Origin: Solirubrobacter sp963837485
GTDB taxonomy: Bacteria; Actinomycetota; Thermoleophilia; Solirubrobacterales; Solirubrobacteraceae
Assembly (NCBI GenBank): GCA_963837485.1
Contig: CAWINP010000027.1
Span: 186,001-250,000 of the forward strand
Direction: 5' to 3'
Length of the DNA stretch: 64,000 nucleotides
The notes under the pieces were generated by a model that worked only from the letters and a program-made list of their open reading frames with translations, made no database searches and was not told where the DNA came from. Position numbers and translations under genes: made by a program. This document shows, piece by piece, positions 33,291-42,300 of this stretch (the stretch's first letter is position 1; each line of letters starts with the position of its first letter).

Positions 33291-33944
33291 ATGGATCCCG
33301 CCGAGTACCGCATCCGCCGCTCCGACCGCGCGCGCCGCGTGCGCGTCAGCGTGGATGCCTCCGGCCACGTCGAGGTCGTGCTCCCGCGGCGGGCGCCGGA
33401 GCGCCATGCGGCCGACGCGGTGCGCGAGCTGGCGCCGTGGATCGAGCGCCGCCGGCGCGCGGCGGCGCGGGCCGCGGCGGAGGTCGCCCGCACGCCGGGC
33501 ACCGTGCCCTTTCTGGGCGAGACCTTGCAGCTGCGCCCCGAGCCCGGGCGCACGCGCGTGCACCGGCGCGGCGACGTGCTGCTCGTGCCGGCGGGCGACG
33601 CGCGGCCGGCGCTGGAGCGCTGGTACCGGCGCCAGGCCCGGCTCGAGATCGCGCCGCGCCTGGACGCCGCGACCGCGCGCGCCGGCACGAGCTACCGCGA
33701 GCTGACGATCCGCGGGCAGCGCACGCGCTGGGCGTCGTGCTCGTCCAAGGGCGCGATGTCGTTCAACTGGCGCCTGTTGCTGGCGCCGCCCGCGGTGCTC
33801 GACTACGTCGTCGAGCACGAGGTCTGCCATCTCGAGGTGATGGACCACTCGCCGCGCTTCTGGCGGCTGCTCGCCGCGCGCGTGCCCGACTGGCGCGAGC
33901 GCTCGGCGTGGCTGCGCCGCTACGGCTCGACCCTGGTGCTCTGA
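33291..33944 (+). CDS. YgjP-like (M48-related) zinc metallopeptidase
   Basis: A 217-residue protein of the YgjP/DUF45 family. The zinc motif HEVCH sits at about residue 181 (VVEHEVCHLEVMDHSPRFW), with the preceding RTRWASCSSKGAMSFNWRLLLAP typical of the family. Substrates are unknown; members are often found near restriction or stress genes, but not here. The N-terminal 100 residues form a beta domain (RIRRSDRARRVRVSVDASGHVEVVLP). The stop overlaps a convergent gene by 25 bases. Confidence 0.85.
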   Translation: MDPAEYRIRRSDRARRVRVSVDASGHVEVVLPRRAPERHAADAVRELAPWIERRRRAAARAAAEVARTPGTVPFLGETLQLRPEPGRTRVHRRGDVLLVPAGDARPALERWYRRQARLEIAPRLDAATARAGTSYRELTIRGQRTRWASCSSKGAMSFNWRLLLAPPAVLDYVVEHEVCHLEVMDHSPRFWRLLAARVPDWRERSAWLRRYGSTLVL

Positions 33945-34282
33945 ACCGCGCGCCGCAGCGCCACGTAGGCGGTCTCGCCGCCGACCATCGCGATCTGCTC
34001 GCGCCGCACGCCACCCGACCAGGGGACCACCGAGCCGTCGCCGCGGACGTCGATGCCCGCGTGGATGAACGGCCGCAGCCGCTGCGGGCCCTTGAGCTCG
34101 GCGCGGGCCGCGACCTGGTCGGAGGGTGCATAGTTGCGCACGCGCAGGTCGACCGCCTCCAGGCGTGAGCCGTCGGCCGCGGCGCGGGCCCGCTCCTCGA
34201 GCGCGTCGAGCGCCTCGGGCAGCGTCTCGCAGCGGAGCTTCTCGACGCGCGGGCCACTGCGGACCGTGACCCGCCACGCCAT
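33920..34282 (-). CDS. hypothetical protein, 120 residues
   Basis: A soluble protein (MAWRVTVRSGPRVEKLRCETLPEALDALEERARAAADG) with an alternating beta/alpha pattern. A repeated beta segment (HAGIDVRGDGSVVPWSGGVRREQIAM) follows. No family recognised. Its ATG is two bases after the stop of the lipoprotein gene, so the two are one transcript. It converges on and overlaps the YgjP-like gene. Confidence 0.62.
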   Translation of the reverse strand: MAWRVTVRSGPRVEKLRCETLPEALDALEERARAAADGSRLEAVDLRVRNYAPSDQVAARAELKGPQRLRPFIHAGIDVRGDGSVVPWSGGVRREQIAMVGGETAYVALRRAVQSTRVEP

Positions 34283-34284
34283 GG

Positions 34285-34668
34285 TCAGCGCGCCTCGTCC
34301 AGCAGCGGGGTGACGGCCTTCCAGCGCGCGATCTCGCAGCCGTCGGTCCGCGTGAACGTCGCGTCGACCTTCTCGCCGTTCAGCGTGCCGCGGATCGACG
34401 CGGTTTCCGGTCCGCCGTAGATCTGCGTGCACGCCGTGTCCGACGGCGTGGGGGCGAGCGCCGACGACTTGAGCTTCGCCGCCGCGGCGCACGCCGCGCT
34501 CTGCCCGGCCGAGGCGCAGTCGAGCTCGATCGCCCGCTGCTTGTCCGGGCCGCTGCCGTCGTCGTCGACGCGCACGCTGAGCTGCGCGACATCGCCGCCG
34601 CTCCCGGCCTCCTCGCTCCCACACGCGACGAGCGCAGCGCAGATGAGCGCGAGAGGAAGGAACCGCAT
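34285..34668 (-). CDS. lipoprotein resembling SSI-type subtilisin inhibitors
   Basis: A 127-residue lipoprotein. The signal ends in the lipobox LVAC at residues 13-16, followed by an acidic/Gly linker. The mature domain has two pairs of cysteines (DCASAGQSAAC; ACTQIYGGPETASIRGTLNGEKVDATFTRTDGCEIARW) in the order seen in Streptomyces subtilisin inhibitors, and the C-terminal strand pattern also fits. The reactive loop is not obvious, so inhibitor activity is inference. It would sit on the outer face of the membrane. Confidence 0.6.
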   Translation of the reverse strand: MRFLPLALICAALVACGSEEAGSGGDVAQLSVRVDDDGSGPDKQRAIELDCASAGQSAACAAAAKLKSSALAPTPSDTACTQIYGGPETASIRGTLNGEKVDATFTRTDGCEIARWKAVTPLLDEAR

Positions 34669-34682
34669 GGGTCCGACGATAG

Positions 34683-36017
34683 CTACTGGCGGTCGCGCGC
34701 CGCGAGCGCCGCGGCCAGCTCGGCCACGAGCGCGTTACCGTCCGTGGAGGACGGCGTGGGGACCGGCTCGCCCCAGCAGAGCGCGCCCACGGGATGCCCA
34801 TCGGCATCGCGGGCGAGCGACCAGCGCCAGCTCACGGTCCGCGGGCGCCCGGCGGCGCGGACCGGCTGCTCGAGCGCCAGGAATTCGCCGTGCTCGCCGG
34901 CCAGCAGGCGCGTGAACGCCCCGCGCGCCCCGGTGCGCTGCTCGTCCGGCACCGCCGCCGCGAACCAGTCGTGGCCGAGCAGCTCGGCCTCGGCGATGCC
35001 CAGCACGTCGCACGCCGTCGCGTTGGCCATCTCGACGCAGCCGTGCGCGTCGAGCGCGACGATCATGGCGGTCGCGCCGTCGAGGCTGCGGCGGGCACGC
35101 ACCCGGCGGCGCGTCAGGTACTGGGCGAGCTGGCTACCGACGCTCGCGAACATCGCCGCGACCTCGGCGTTCGGCTCGCGGATATTGCCCGAGTAGAACT
35201 CGATCACGCCGAGGCACTCGTCGCCGGTCGCGAGCGGAAAGGCGACCGCGGTCACCAGTCCGGCGCGCAACGCCTCGTGCCCGCGCGGCATGTTGCTCTC
35301 ACGCGCGAGGTCGGCGACCCATGCGGTGCGCCGGAACGCCCACACGCGGCCGGGGAGGCCCTGGCCGGGGGCGAATGAGAGCGCCGGCGTCTCGGCGGCG
35401 AACGCGGTCACCGGCTCGCGCGCGCCCTGCGGCTGCCAGGCGGAGACGCAGCGCAGCGCCGCCCCGTCCGGGTCGGGCCGCCAGACGGCGCCGAAGCTCC
35501 AGCCGAGCGTCTCGCCGAGCGTGCGCAACACGCGCGCGCACAGCTCGTCGGGCTCCAGGCCGGCGGCGACGTGGTCGGTGATCGCCTGCTGGGCGTCGAG
35601 CAGCTTGTGCGCGCCGCCGACGCGGCGGCGCATGCGCGCCTTCTCGATCTCGCGGGTGAGCACGGCGGGGAGCTTGGCGGGGTCCGAGACCGTCGGCACG
35701 CTCGGCGGCAGGCCGCGGACCAGCGCCGCGAGGTCGCCCGGCCGCACGCGCGGGGAGACGGCGATGAACGGCAGGTGCGGGTCGGCGAGCTTGACGAGCG
35801 CGAGCGCCTTGCTCGACGGAACCGCTTCGCGGCCCTCGCCGCCGTACAGCACGACCTGCCAGCCGCGCCGCTGGAGCGCGGCGGTGAGGCCCTCGGTCCC
35901 GCTCACGGCGAGGATGCGCACCTGCCAGCCCGCGTCGGTCAGCACGCGCTCAAGCTGCGCCGCCTGGCCCGCGGGGACGTCCACGAGCAGGGCACTGATC
36001 GACCGAAGGCGGCTCAC
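34683..36017 (-). CDS. GAF-PAS sensor/regulator without output domain
   Basis: A 444-residue cytoplasmic protein. The first 120 residues look like a degenerate receiver domain (ALLVDVPAGQAAQLERVLTDAGWQVRILAVSG). Residues 130-285 form a GAF domain (SFGAVWRPDPDG, FAPGQGLPGRVWAFRRTAWVADL, FPLATGDECLGVIEFYSG), and residues 300-425 a PAS domain (MIVALDAHGCVEMANATACDVLGIAEAELLGHDW). No kinase, cyclase or DNA-binding domain follows, so it probably acts through a partner. A GTG start at 36017 is chosen because the domain begins there. It is upstream of and co-directional with the lipoprotein gene. Confidence 0.78.
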   Translation of the reverse strand: MSRLRSISALLVDVPAGQAAQLERVLTDAGWQVRILAVSGTEGLTAALQRRGWQVVLYGGEGREAVPSSKALALVKLADPHLPFIAVSPRVRPGDLAALVRGLPPSVPTVSDPAKLPAVLTREIEKARMRRRVGGAHKLLDAQQAITDHVAAGLEPDELCARVLRTLGETLGWSFGAVWRPDPDGAALRCVSAWQPQGAREPVTAFAAETPALSFAPGQGLPGRVWAFRRTAWVADLARESNMPRGHEALRAGLVTAVAFPLATGDECLGVIEFYSGNIREPNAEVAAMFASVGSQLAQYLTRRRVRARRSLDGATAMIVALDAHGCVEMANATACDVLGIAEAELLGHDWFAAAVPDEQRTGARGAFTRLLAGEHGEFLALEQPVRAAGRPRTVSWRWSLARDADGHPVGALCWGEPVPTPSSTDGNALVAELAAALAARDRQ

Positions 36018-36094
36018 ACTATGAGGATCGGCGTCACTCCGGGTCGCTTGAGCGGCCCGTCTGAGGCCCGACATGAAACTGGGTCGGGGGCCCC

Positions 36095-36135
36095 GCCCAA
36101 CGGGCCATTCCGTGTGGAGCGATGTCCCGTTGGGC
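36095..36135 (-). terminator. inverted repeat after the GNAT gene
   Basis: GCCCAACGGG (36095-36104) and CCCGTTGGGC (36126-36135) pair perfectly around a 21-base loop, 5 bases downstream of the GNAT stop on the minus strand. It could terminate that transcript; the long loop also allows an operator for the GAF-PAS gene starting 78 bases on. Confidence 0.4.
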
Positions 36136-36140
36136 ACCCC

Positions 36141-36632
36141 CTAAGCGGCCAGTGCGATATCGGCGGAGACCCGCGCCACGACCTCGCGCACGCCGCCTGA
36201 GATCGCGCTGCGCTCCAGCGGCCCGATGCCGCGCATCAGCGCCAGCGCAGCACGGTTGGTCGCGAGCATCGTGCCCGAGACGCGCGACACGCCGCTCGCG
36301 CGCGTCAGCTCGCGCGTGAGCACGCGGCCGATGCCGCGCCGCTGCCACGCGTCGCAGACCGCGATCGCCAGCTCGGCGGTGTCAGGGCGCGCCGCGTCGC
36401 GGACGATCCGCCCGACCGCGACGAGCTCGCCGTCGGAGTCGAGCACGAGCAGCGCGATGTGGTCGCGGCCGTCGACCTCGGTCAGGTAGCGCAGCTCAGC
36501 CGGGGTGAGCGAGGACTTCCCGGTGAGGAAGCGGCCGTACGCCGACTCCGGGGAGAGCGCGGCGACTCCGGCCGCCAGCCGGGCCTTGTCCTCGGGTGCG
36601 ATGGGGCGCATCCAGGTGCCTGGGGGGAGCAT
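36141..36632 (-). CDS. GNAT-family N-acetyltransferase
   Basis: A 163-residue acetyltransferase. The opening MRPIAPEDKARLAAGVAALSPESAYGRF and YLTEVDGRDHIALLVLD resemble the acetyltransferase domain of actinobacterial protein acetylases (Pat-like). The acetyl-CoA loop is QRRGIGRVLTREL (about 94-106). The substrate is unknown. The first ATG (36632) lies inside a 13-base-arm inverted repeat; a second in-frame ATG at 36611 is equally plausible and would leave the repeat in the leader. Confidence 0.8.
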   Translation of the reverse strand: MLPPGTWMRPIAPEDKARLAAGVAALSPESAYGRFLTGKSSLTPAELRYLTEVDGRDHIALLVLDSDGELVAVGRIVRDAARPDTAELAIAVCDAWQRRGIGRVLTRELTRASGVSRVSGTMLATNRAALALMRGIGPLERSAISGGVREVVARVSADIALAA

Positions 36633-36657
36633 GGTTGCAAATTACAACCATGCTCCC
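36625..36657. promoter_or_regulatory. perfect inverted repeat at the GNAT start codon
   Basis: GGGAGCATGGTTG (36625-36637) and CAACCATGCTCCC (36645-36657) are exact complements around CAAATTA. The AT-rich centre stands out in this GC-rich region and resembles a repressor half-site pair. It lies in the gap between citrate synthase and GNAT and covers the GNAT ATG, so it could be an operator or a translational hairpin. Confidence 0.6.
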
Positions 36658-36703
36658 GCGGCGCGCTAGTAGGGCTGCCCGTAGGCGGGGTGCGTGGCGA
36701 GCC

Positions 36704-38032
<1,329 letters not shown>

Positions 38033-38090
38033 TTCGCTCCTCGGATGGGAGGGGGTTCAAGACTGTTCCCTCCATTGTGCCGGGTGGGGG

Positions 38091-38315
38091 TCAGGCGGTG
38101 ATGACGGCAGTCACCATGGTGCCCGCGACCAGGCCCAAGCAGGCCAGAATGATCACCGTTGCGAGCCCGCGCGTGGGCGGGAACGTCTCGTGGCGGGTCA
38201 CGCCGATGGCGGAGAGCCCGAGCGCGAAGACCACGAGCGCGATCGCGAAGATGTAGAAGGGCGTCTTCGAGGGCTCGGCCGCATCCTCGGCGGCGAGCAG
38301 CAGCGTGGCCAGCAT
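38091..38315 (-). CDS. small two-helix membrane protein
   Basis: A 74-residue protein with two membrane helices (about 19-38 and 52-72). The motif GVTRHETFPPTRG lies in the short loop. This helix-loop-helix layout is common in actinobacteria beside dcd, but the function is unknown. It starts 11 bases after the dcd stop and is co-directional with it and with citrate synthase 58 bases below. The start is set by the ATG before the first hydrophobic run. Confidence 0.65.
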   Translation of the reverse strand: MLATLLLAAEDAAEPSKTPFYIFAIALVVFALGLSAIGVTRHETFPPTRGLATVIILACLGLVAGTMVTAVITA

Positions 38316-38326
38316 GGGCGCGGACG

Positions 38327-38893
38327 CTACCGCATGTAGCGGCTCTCGGTCGCGGCGACCTGGCCCTGATAGTGCGAGCCCAGATCGGCCGATCCGTAAG
38401 GCCGCTCGGCGGCCTTGTCGAGCCCCATGAACGAGAGCTGCGCGATCAGCAGCCCCGGGTACAGCTTGATCGGGACGCGCGTGAGGTTGTTGAGCTCGAG
38501 CGTCAGCGTGCCCTTCCAGCCGGGGTCGATGAAGCCGGCGGTGGCGTGCACGATCAGGCCTAGACGACCCAATGAGGATTTCCCTTCTATTCGCGCCACG
38601 ACGTCGCCGGGCAGCTCGACCCACTCCTCTGTGCGTCCTAGGCAGAACTCGCCGGGGTGGATCACGAACCCTTCCTCGGGCGTCGCCTGGACCTCCTCGG
38701 TCAGACCCTTGGGCGGCCCGTCCTTGAGATCGATCACCGGCGCGCGGTGGTTGTGGAACACGCGGAACGTGTCGCCGAGGCGCAGGTCGATCGAGGCCGG
38801 CTGGACCAGCTCGGGGTTCCACGGCTTGATGACGATCGCGCCCTCCTCGACCAGGCGGCGGATCGTGCCGTCGGACAGGACGGAGTCAGGCAC
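38327..38893 (-). CDS. dcd: dCTP deaminase (possibly dUMP-forming)
   Basis: A 188-residue trimeric enzyme that deaminates dCTP for thymidylate synthesis. The active-site region is GKSSLGRLGLIVHATAGFIDPGWKGTLTLELNNLTRVPIKLYPG (about 111-154), with the catalytic Glu in TLELNN. Actinobacterial members often also cleave the triphosphate to give dUMP; the sequence does not decide this. GTG start at 38893, as the conserved start is VLSDGTIRRLVEEG. A large palindromic repeat lies upstream and likely covers its promoter. Confidence 0.9.
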   Translation of the reverse strand: MPDSVLSDGTIRRLVEEGAIVIKPWNPELVQPASIDLRLGDTFRVFHNHRAPVIDLKDGPPKGLTEEVQATPEEGFVIHPGEFCLGRTEEWVELPGDVVARIEGKSSLGRLGLIVHATAGFIDPGWKGTLTLELNNLTRVPIKLYPGLLIAQLSFMGLDKAAERPYGSADLGSHYQGQVAATESRYMR

Positions 38894-38915
38894 CGGTGGG
38901 AACGGTAGTGGTTCC

Positions 38916-38984
38916 GGCTGTAAGTACGGCGCATCGCCGGCGCAGTCCGGTCCGGGCCCGCCGGAATGCGTCGTACTTGCGGCC
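38916..38984. repeat. 69-base imperfect palindrome upstream of dcd
   Basis: The two outer arms, GGCTGTAAGTACGGCGCAT and (reverse complement) GGCCGCAAGTACGACGCAT, match at all but three of 19 positions. The arms continue with CCGGCG on both sides. Segments of 22 and 15 bases recur at 9351-9372 and 9204-9218. It occupies the gap between dcd and the response regulator, where dcd has only 22 bases of ordinary leader. Confidence 0.6.
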
Positions 38985-38991
38985 GGGGCCA

Positions 38992-39609
38992 CTAGCGGGA
39001 ACGCGGCGTGAGCAGCCCGCGATCGTAGGCGGCGGCGACCGCCGACGCGCGGTCGGGGACGCCGAGCTTGGCGTAGATGTGGATCAGGTGGGTCTTGACG
39101 GTCGCCTCGCTGATGAACAGCCGCTCGGCCGCCTCGCGGTTGGTGGTGCCGCGGGCGACGAGCTCGAGCACCTCGACCTCGCGGGCGCTGAGTGCGGGCT
39201 CGTCGGCGCGGGCGGCGCGCAGTACGCGGGTGGCGATCGGGGGAGAGAGGACGGCCTCGCCGCGGGCGGCGGCGCGGACCGCACGGTAGAGCTCAGAGCG
39301 CGGCGCGTCTTTGAGCAGGTAGCCGGTGGCGCCGGCCTCGATCGCGGGCAGGACGTCGGTGTCGGCGTCGTAGGTCGTCAGGACGAGCACGCGCTGTCCG
39401 GCGAGCTGCCGGATCGCGCTGACGCCGTCCATTCGCGGCATCCGCAGGTCCATCAGCACGACGTCGGGCTTCAGGCGGCGCGCGAGCTCGACCGCCTCCT
39501 GGCCGTCGGACGCGAGGCCCACGACCTCGAAGTCCTCGGCGCCGCCGAAGATGCCCGACAGCCCGTCGCGCACGACCGGGTGGTCGTCGGCGATCAGCAG
39601 CCGGATCAT
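38992..39609 (-). CDS. NarL/FixJ-family response regulator
   Basis: A 205-residue DNA-binding regulator. The receiver domain shows IADDHPVVRDGL (acidic pair), the phosphorylated Asp in DVVLMDLRMPRMDG (about residue 54), LTTYD and LLKDA (conserved Lys). The C-terminal LuxR helix-turn-helix is LSAREVEVLELVARGTTNREAAERLFISEATVKTHLIHIYAKL. The ATG overlaps the stop of the histidine kinase gene by 4 bases, so the pair is a two-component system. Confidence 0.93.
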   Translation of the reverse strand: MIRLLIADDHPVVRDGLSGIFGGAEDFEVVGLASDGQEAVELARRLKPDVVLMDLRMPRMDGVSAIRQLAGQRVLVLTTYDADTDVLPAIEAGATGYLLKDAPRSELYRAVRAAARGEAVLSPPIATRVLRAARADEPALSAREVEVLELVARGTTNREAAERLFISEATVKTHLIHIYAKLGVPDRASAVAAAYDRGLLTPRSR

Positions 39610-40715
39610 GCCGGCACGCTCGCGCAGATGGCGGTGCCGGATCCGGGCTCGGACTCGATCGCCAGCGCGCCGTGGAGCCCGGCGATGCGATCGGCCATCG
39701 AGGTCAGCCCGAAGCCGCCCGGACGCGTCATCGCACCGCCGACGCCGTCGTCGCGCACGTCCAGCGTGACCTGGTCGTCCATGTAGCTCAGGGTGAGCCC
39801 GACGCGCGTGGCCGAGGCGTGCTTGGCCACGTTCGCCAGCGCCTCCTGCGCGGTGCGCAGCAGCGTCGCCTCGACCTCGACCGGCAGCGGGCGCAGCTCG
39901 CCGGTGGTGGACACCGCGGCGGCGACGCCGTTGAGCGCCGACCAGCCGTCGGCGATCGTGGCCAGCGCCTCCGGCAGCCGCGCCTCCTCCAGCGGCTGCG
40001 GGCGCAGCGCCTGGACCGAGCGGCGCGCCTCGGCCAGGCTCTCGCGCGCGAGCTGGGTCGCGGCGTCGAGGTGGCGGCGCGGCTCGGGCGACTCCTCGGA
40101 CGCCTCGATCTGCGTGACGATCCCGATCAGCCCCTGGGCGATCGTGTCGTGGATCTCGCGCGCCATCCGCGCGCGCTCGTCGAGCATGCCCGCCTCGCGC
40201 GCCTGCACGAGCAACTGCTGGTGCAGGCCCTCGTTCTCGCGCAGCGCCGCTTCCAGCCGGGCGCGCTGCCCGTGCTGCTTGACGGCGATCACGGTCAGCG
40301 CGCCGGCGACGGCGGCGTTGGCGAGGAAGATGAGCACGTAGGCGAGCCACTCCGACGCCGTGCCCGGGTAGCCGCCGACCTGCGAGGCGGCGGTGACCGC
40401 GGCGGTCGCCAGCAGCGCCGCGGGCGCCCAGCGCGCCGGCAGGCGCGCCACATGCAGGTAGCCCGACCAGCAGAAGAAGCCGAAGATCGGCGAGCGGGCG
40501 ATGAGCGCGGCGCTGAACGCGGTCTGGCCCACGAACGCGACCTTCGGCCAGCGCCACGTCGCCGCCAGCCAGGTCGCGACGCCGGCGCACAGGGCGGCGT
40601 CGATGCCGTCGAGACCGCCGCGTACCGCGGTGTCGAGGATCAGCGAGACTGCCAGCAGCGCGAACGGCAGGATGCGGATCGCACGCTGTTCCCACTCTTC
40701 CGACGTCGCGTTCAC
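39606..40715 (-). CDS. NarL-type sensor histidine kinase
   Basis: A 369-residue membrane kinase. About five helices fill residues 15-145. A coiled segment leads into the HisKA_3 dimerisation box with the phosphorylated His in MAREIHDTIAQGLIGIV (near 186). The ATPase domain has TAQEALANVAKHASATRV (N box) and DVRDDGVGG / GGFGLTSMADRI (G boxes). The ATG overlaps the exporter permease stop (ATGA), linking sensing to the ABC exporter. The signal is unknown. Confidence 0.92.
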   Translation of the reverse strand: MNATSEEWEQRAIRILPFALLAVSLILDTAVRGGLDGIDAALCAGVATWLAATWRWPKVAFVGQTAFSAALIARSPIFGFFCWSGYLHVARLPARWAPAALLATAAVTAASQVGGYPGTASEWLAYVLIFLANAAVAGALTVIAVKQHGQRARLEAALRENEGLHQQLLVQAREAGMLDERARMAREIHDTIAQGLIGIVTQIEASEESPEPRRHLDAATQLARESLAEARRSVQALRPQPLEEARLPEALATIADGWSALNGVAAAVSTTGELRPLPVEVEATLLRTAQEALANVAKHASATRVGLTLSYMDDQVTLDVRDDGVGGAMTRPGGFGLTSMADRIAGLHGALAIESEPGSGTAICASVPA

Positions 40716-41437
40716 TGCCAGCGGAACAGCCTAGTCGCGAGAATCGCGCAGATCACGGCGTAGGCGGCCATCACCAGCAGCTGTCCGGCGCTCGGCCAGG
40801 TGCCCACGGTGGCGTCCTGGAGCGCCTGGACGGCGGCGCCGAGCGGCGTGTAGTCGCCGATCTCGCGCAGCGTCTCGCCCATCGTCGCGCGCGGCGCCCA
40901 CAGCCCCGCGAAGAACATCAGCGGGAAGAACAGCATCGTCCCGATCGCGCCGGCGACCCGGGCGCGCGGCGCCAGCGCGGCGATCAGCAGGCCGATTCCG
41001 AGCAGCGCCGCCGCGGCGAGGATCACGGCGAGCAGGAAGGCAAGCGCAGCCCGAGGCAGCGGCACGCCGAACGCGATCCGAGCGAGCGCGAGGATCGACA
41101 CCGCGGTCGCCGCCGCCATCGCGGCGCTCGTCGTGAGCTGGGCGCCGAGCACGCGCGAGGGCCGTAGCGGCGTGGTGGCGAGCCGGCGCAGCACGCCGCG
41201 CTCGCGGTAGGTCACGAGCGTAGTCGGCAGCGCGCTGACGCCGAGGACCGTGAACGTGAACGCGATCAGCACCGGCACGTAGGTCTGCACGAGCGTCAGC
41301 CCGCCGAGCTCCGGGTCCGGGTCGCCGCCGGCCAGGCCCATCACGGTCAGCAGGAGCAGCGGGAAGACGACGCCCCAGAACAGCAGGAGCGGCTCACGCA
41401 GCAGCAGCTTGGTCTCGGTCTTCAGCAAGGCGTTCAC
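40712..41437 (-). CDS. ABC-2 type transporter permease
   Basis: A 241-residue protein with six membrane helices: LLREPLLLFWGVVFPLLLLTVMGL, VPVLIAFTFTVLGVSALPTTL, and so on to the end. The motif TYRERGVLRRLATTPLRPSRVLGAQL between helices 2 and 3 is the ABC-2 signature that contacts the ATPase. Such exporters usually remove drugs or other lipophilic compounds. The GTG at 41437 overlaps the ATPase stop (GTGA). It is the second gene of a four-gene operon that ends with the two-component system. Confidence 0.9.
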   Translation of the reverse strand: MNALLKTETKLLLREPLLLFWGVVFPLLLLTVMGLAGGDPDPELGGLTLVQTYVPVLIAFTFTVLGVSALPTTLVTYRERGVLRRLATTPLRPSRVLGAQLTTSAAMAAATAVSILALARIAFGVPLPRAALAFLLAVILAAAALLGIGLLIAALAPRARVAGAIGTMLFFPLMFFAGLWAPRATMGETLREIGDYTPLGAAVQALQDATVGTWPSAGQLLVMAAYAVICAILATRLFRWQ

Positions 41438-42159
41438 GCGACCAGCTCCACAAAGGCGTCCTCGAGGCTGACGCGAAGGTGCTCGACCGATCCGATCCGG
41501 GCGACGTGCGCGGCGATGAGCGCGTCCGGCGAGTCGAGCGCGACGACGCGGCCGCGGTCGATCACCGCGACGCGGTCGCACAGCCGCTCGGCCTCCTCCA
41601 TGAAGTGCGTCACGAGCAGGATCGTCACGCCGCGCGCGCGGATGTCCTCGATCAGCGCCCACGTGGCCCGCCGCGCCCGCGGGTCCAGGCCGGTGGTCAG
41701 CTCGTCGAGGATCGCGATCCGCGGCCGCCCGATCAGCGCGAGCGCGATCGAGAGCCGCTGGCGCTCGCCGCCCGAGAGCCTGCCGAACGCGGTGTCGCGG
41801 ACCTTCTCCAGCCCGAGCCGGAACAGCAGCGTCTCGACGTCCTCGGGATCGCGGTAGAAGGCCTGGTAGAGGCCGAGCGCCTCGCCGGCGCGCAGCCGGT
41901 CGGGCAGCGCGCTGTCCTGCAGCTGCACGCCGACCAGCTCGCGCAGCTCGGCGTCGGCGGGGTCGCGCCCGAGCACGCGCACGCGGCCGCCGTCGGGGAT
42001 GCGCAGCCCGGCGATCGACTCCACCGTGGTCGTCTTGCCGGCGCCGTTGGGCCCGAGCACGCCGAAGATCTCGCCCTCGGCGACGGAGAACGACACGTCC
42101 TCCACCGCCACCTTCTCGCCGTACGTCTTTCTCAGGTTCCGTACTTCGATCGCTTCCAT
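41434..42159 (-). CDS. ABC-2 exporter ATP-binding protein
   Basis: A 241-residue ATPase with Walker A GPNGAGKTT (about 39-47), signature LSGGERQRLSIAL, Walker B IAILDELTTGLD and H-loop LVTHF. The C-terminal 30 residues (RIGSVEHLRVSLEDAFVELV) are typical of the DrrA/CcmA-like group. The conserved start is MEAIEVRNLRKTYG at 42159. It is first in the operon ATPase-permease-kinase-regulator, an arrangement like the LiaFSR/BceRS-type detoxification modules. Confidence 0.92.
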   Translation of the reverse strand: MEAIEVRNLRKTYGEKVAVEDVSFSVAEGEIFGVLGPNGAGKTTTVESIAGLRIPDGGRVRVLGRDPADAELRELVGVQLQDSALPDRLRAGEALGLYQAFYRDPEDVETLLFRLGLEKVRDTAFGRLSGGERQRLSIALALIGRPRIAILDELTTGLDPRARRATWALIEDIRARGVTILLVTHFMEEAERLCDRVAVIDRGRVVALDSPDALIAAHVARIGSVEHLRVSLEDAFVELVA

Positions 42160-42240
42160 GCCAGACAGCGTCGCGAGCAAGCCGCCCGCTCACATCGCCC
42201 GCGAAGCTGGACCTCGATCAACCGATCGGTGGACGGTGAC

Positions 42241-42300
42241 GACTCGGCCAGGGGCCTCGCGTCACTGGGAGTTATCGCCCAGGGGGCGAGAACTCCCGCG
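42241..42300. repeat. second copy of the palindromic repeat seen in the amine oxidase gene
   Basis: Core hairpin at 42267-42297: GGGAGTT, ATCGCCC, AG, GGGGCGA, then AACTCCC. It shares the sequence CGCCCAGGGGGCGA and the upstream CTCGCGT with 5141-5198. The compensated changes (TT/AA here, CA/TT there) keep the stem paired. It encodes the C-terminal tail of the small protein at 42262. Confidence 0.65.

Noticed and set aside
32897..33688. N-terminal extension of the HDOD-GGDEF protein to 33688
   Set aside because: It would cross two other genes antisense. The ATG at 32896 has a strong GGGGGGAG site and matches the start of the HDOD domain.
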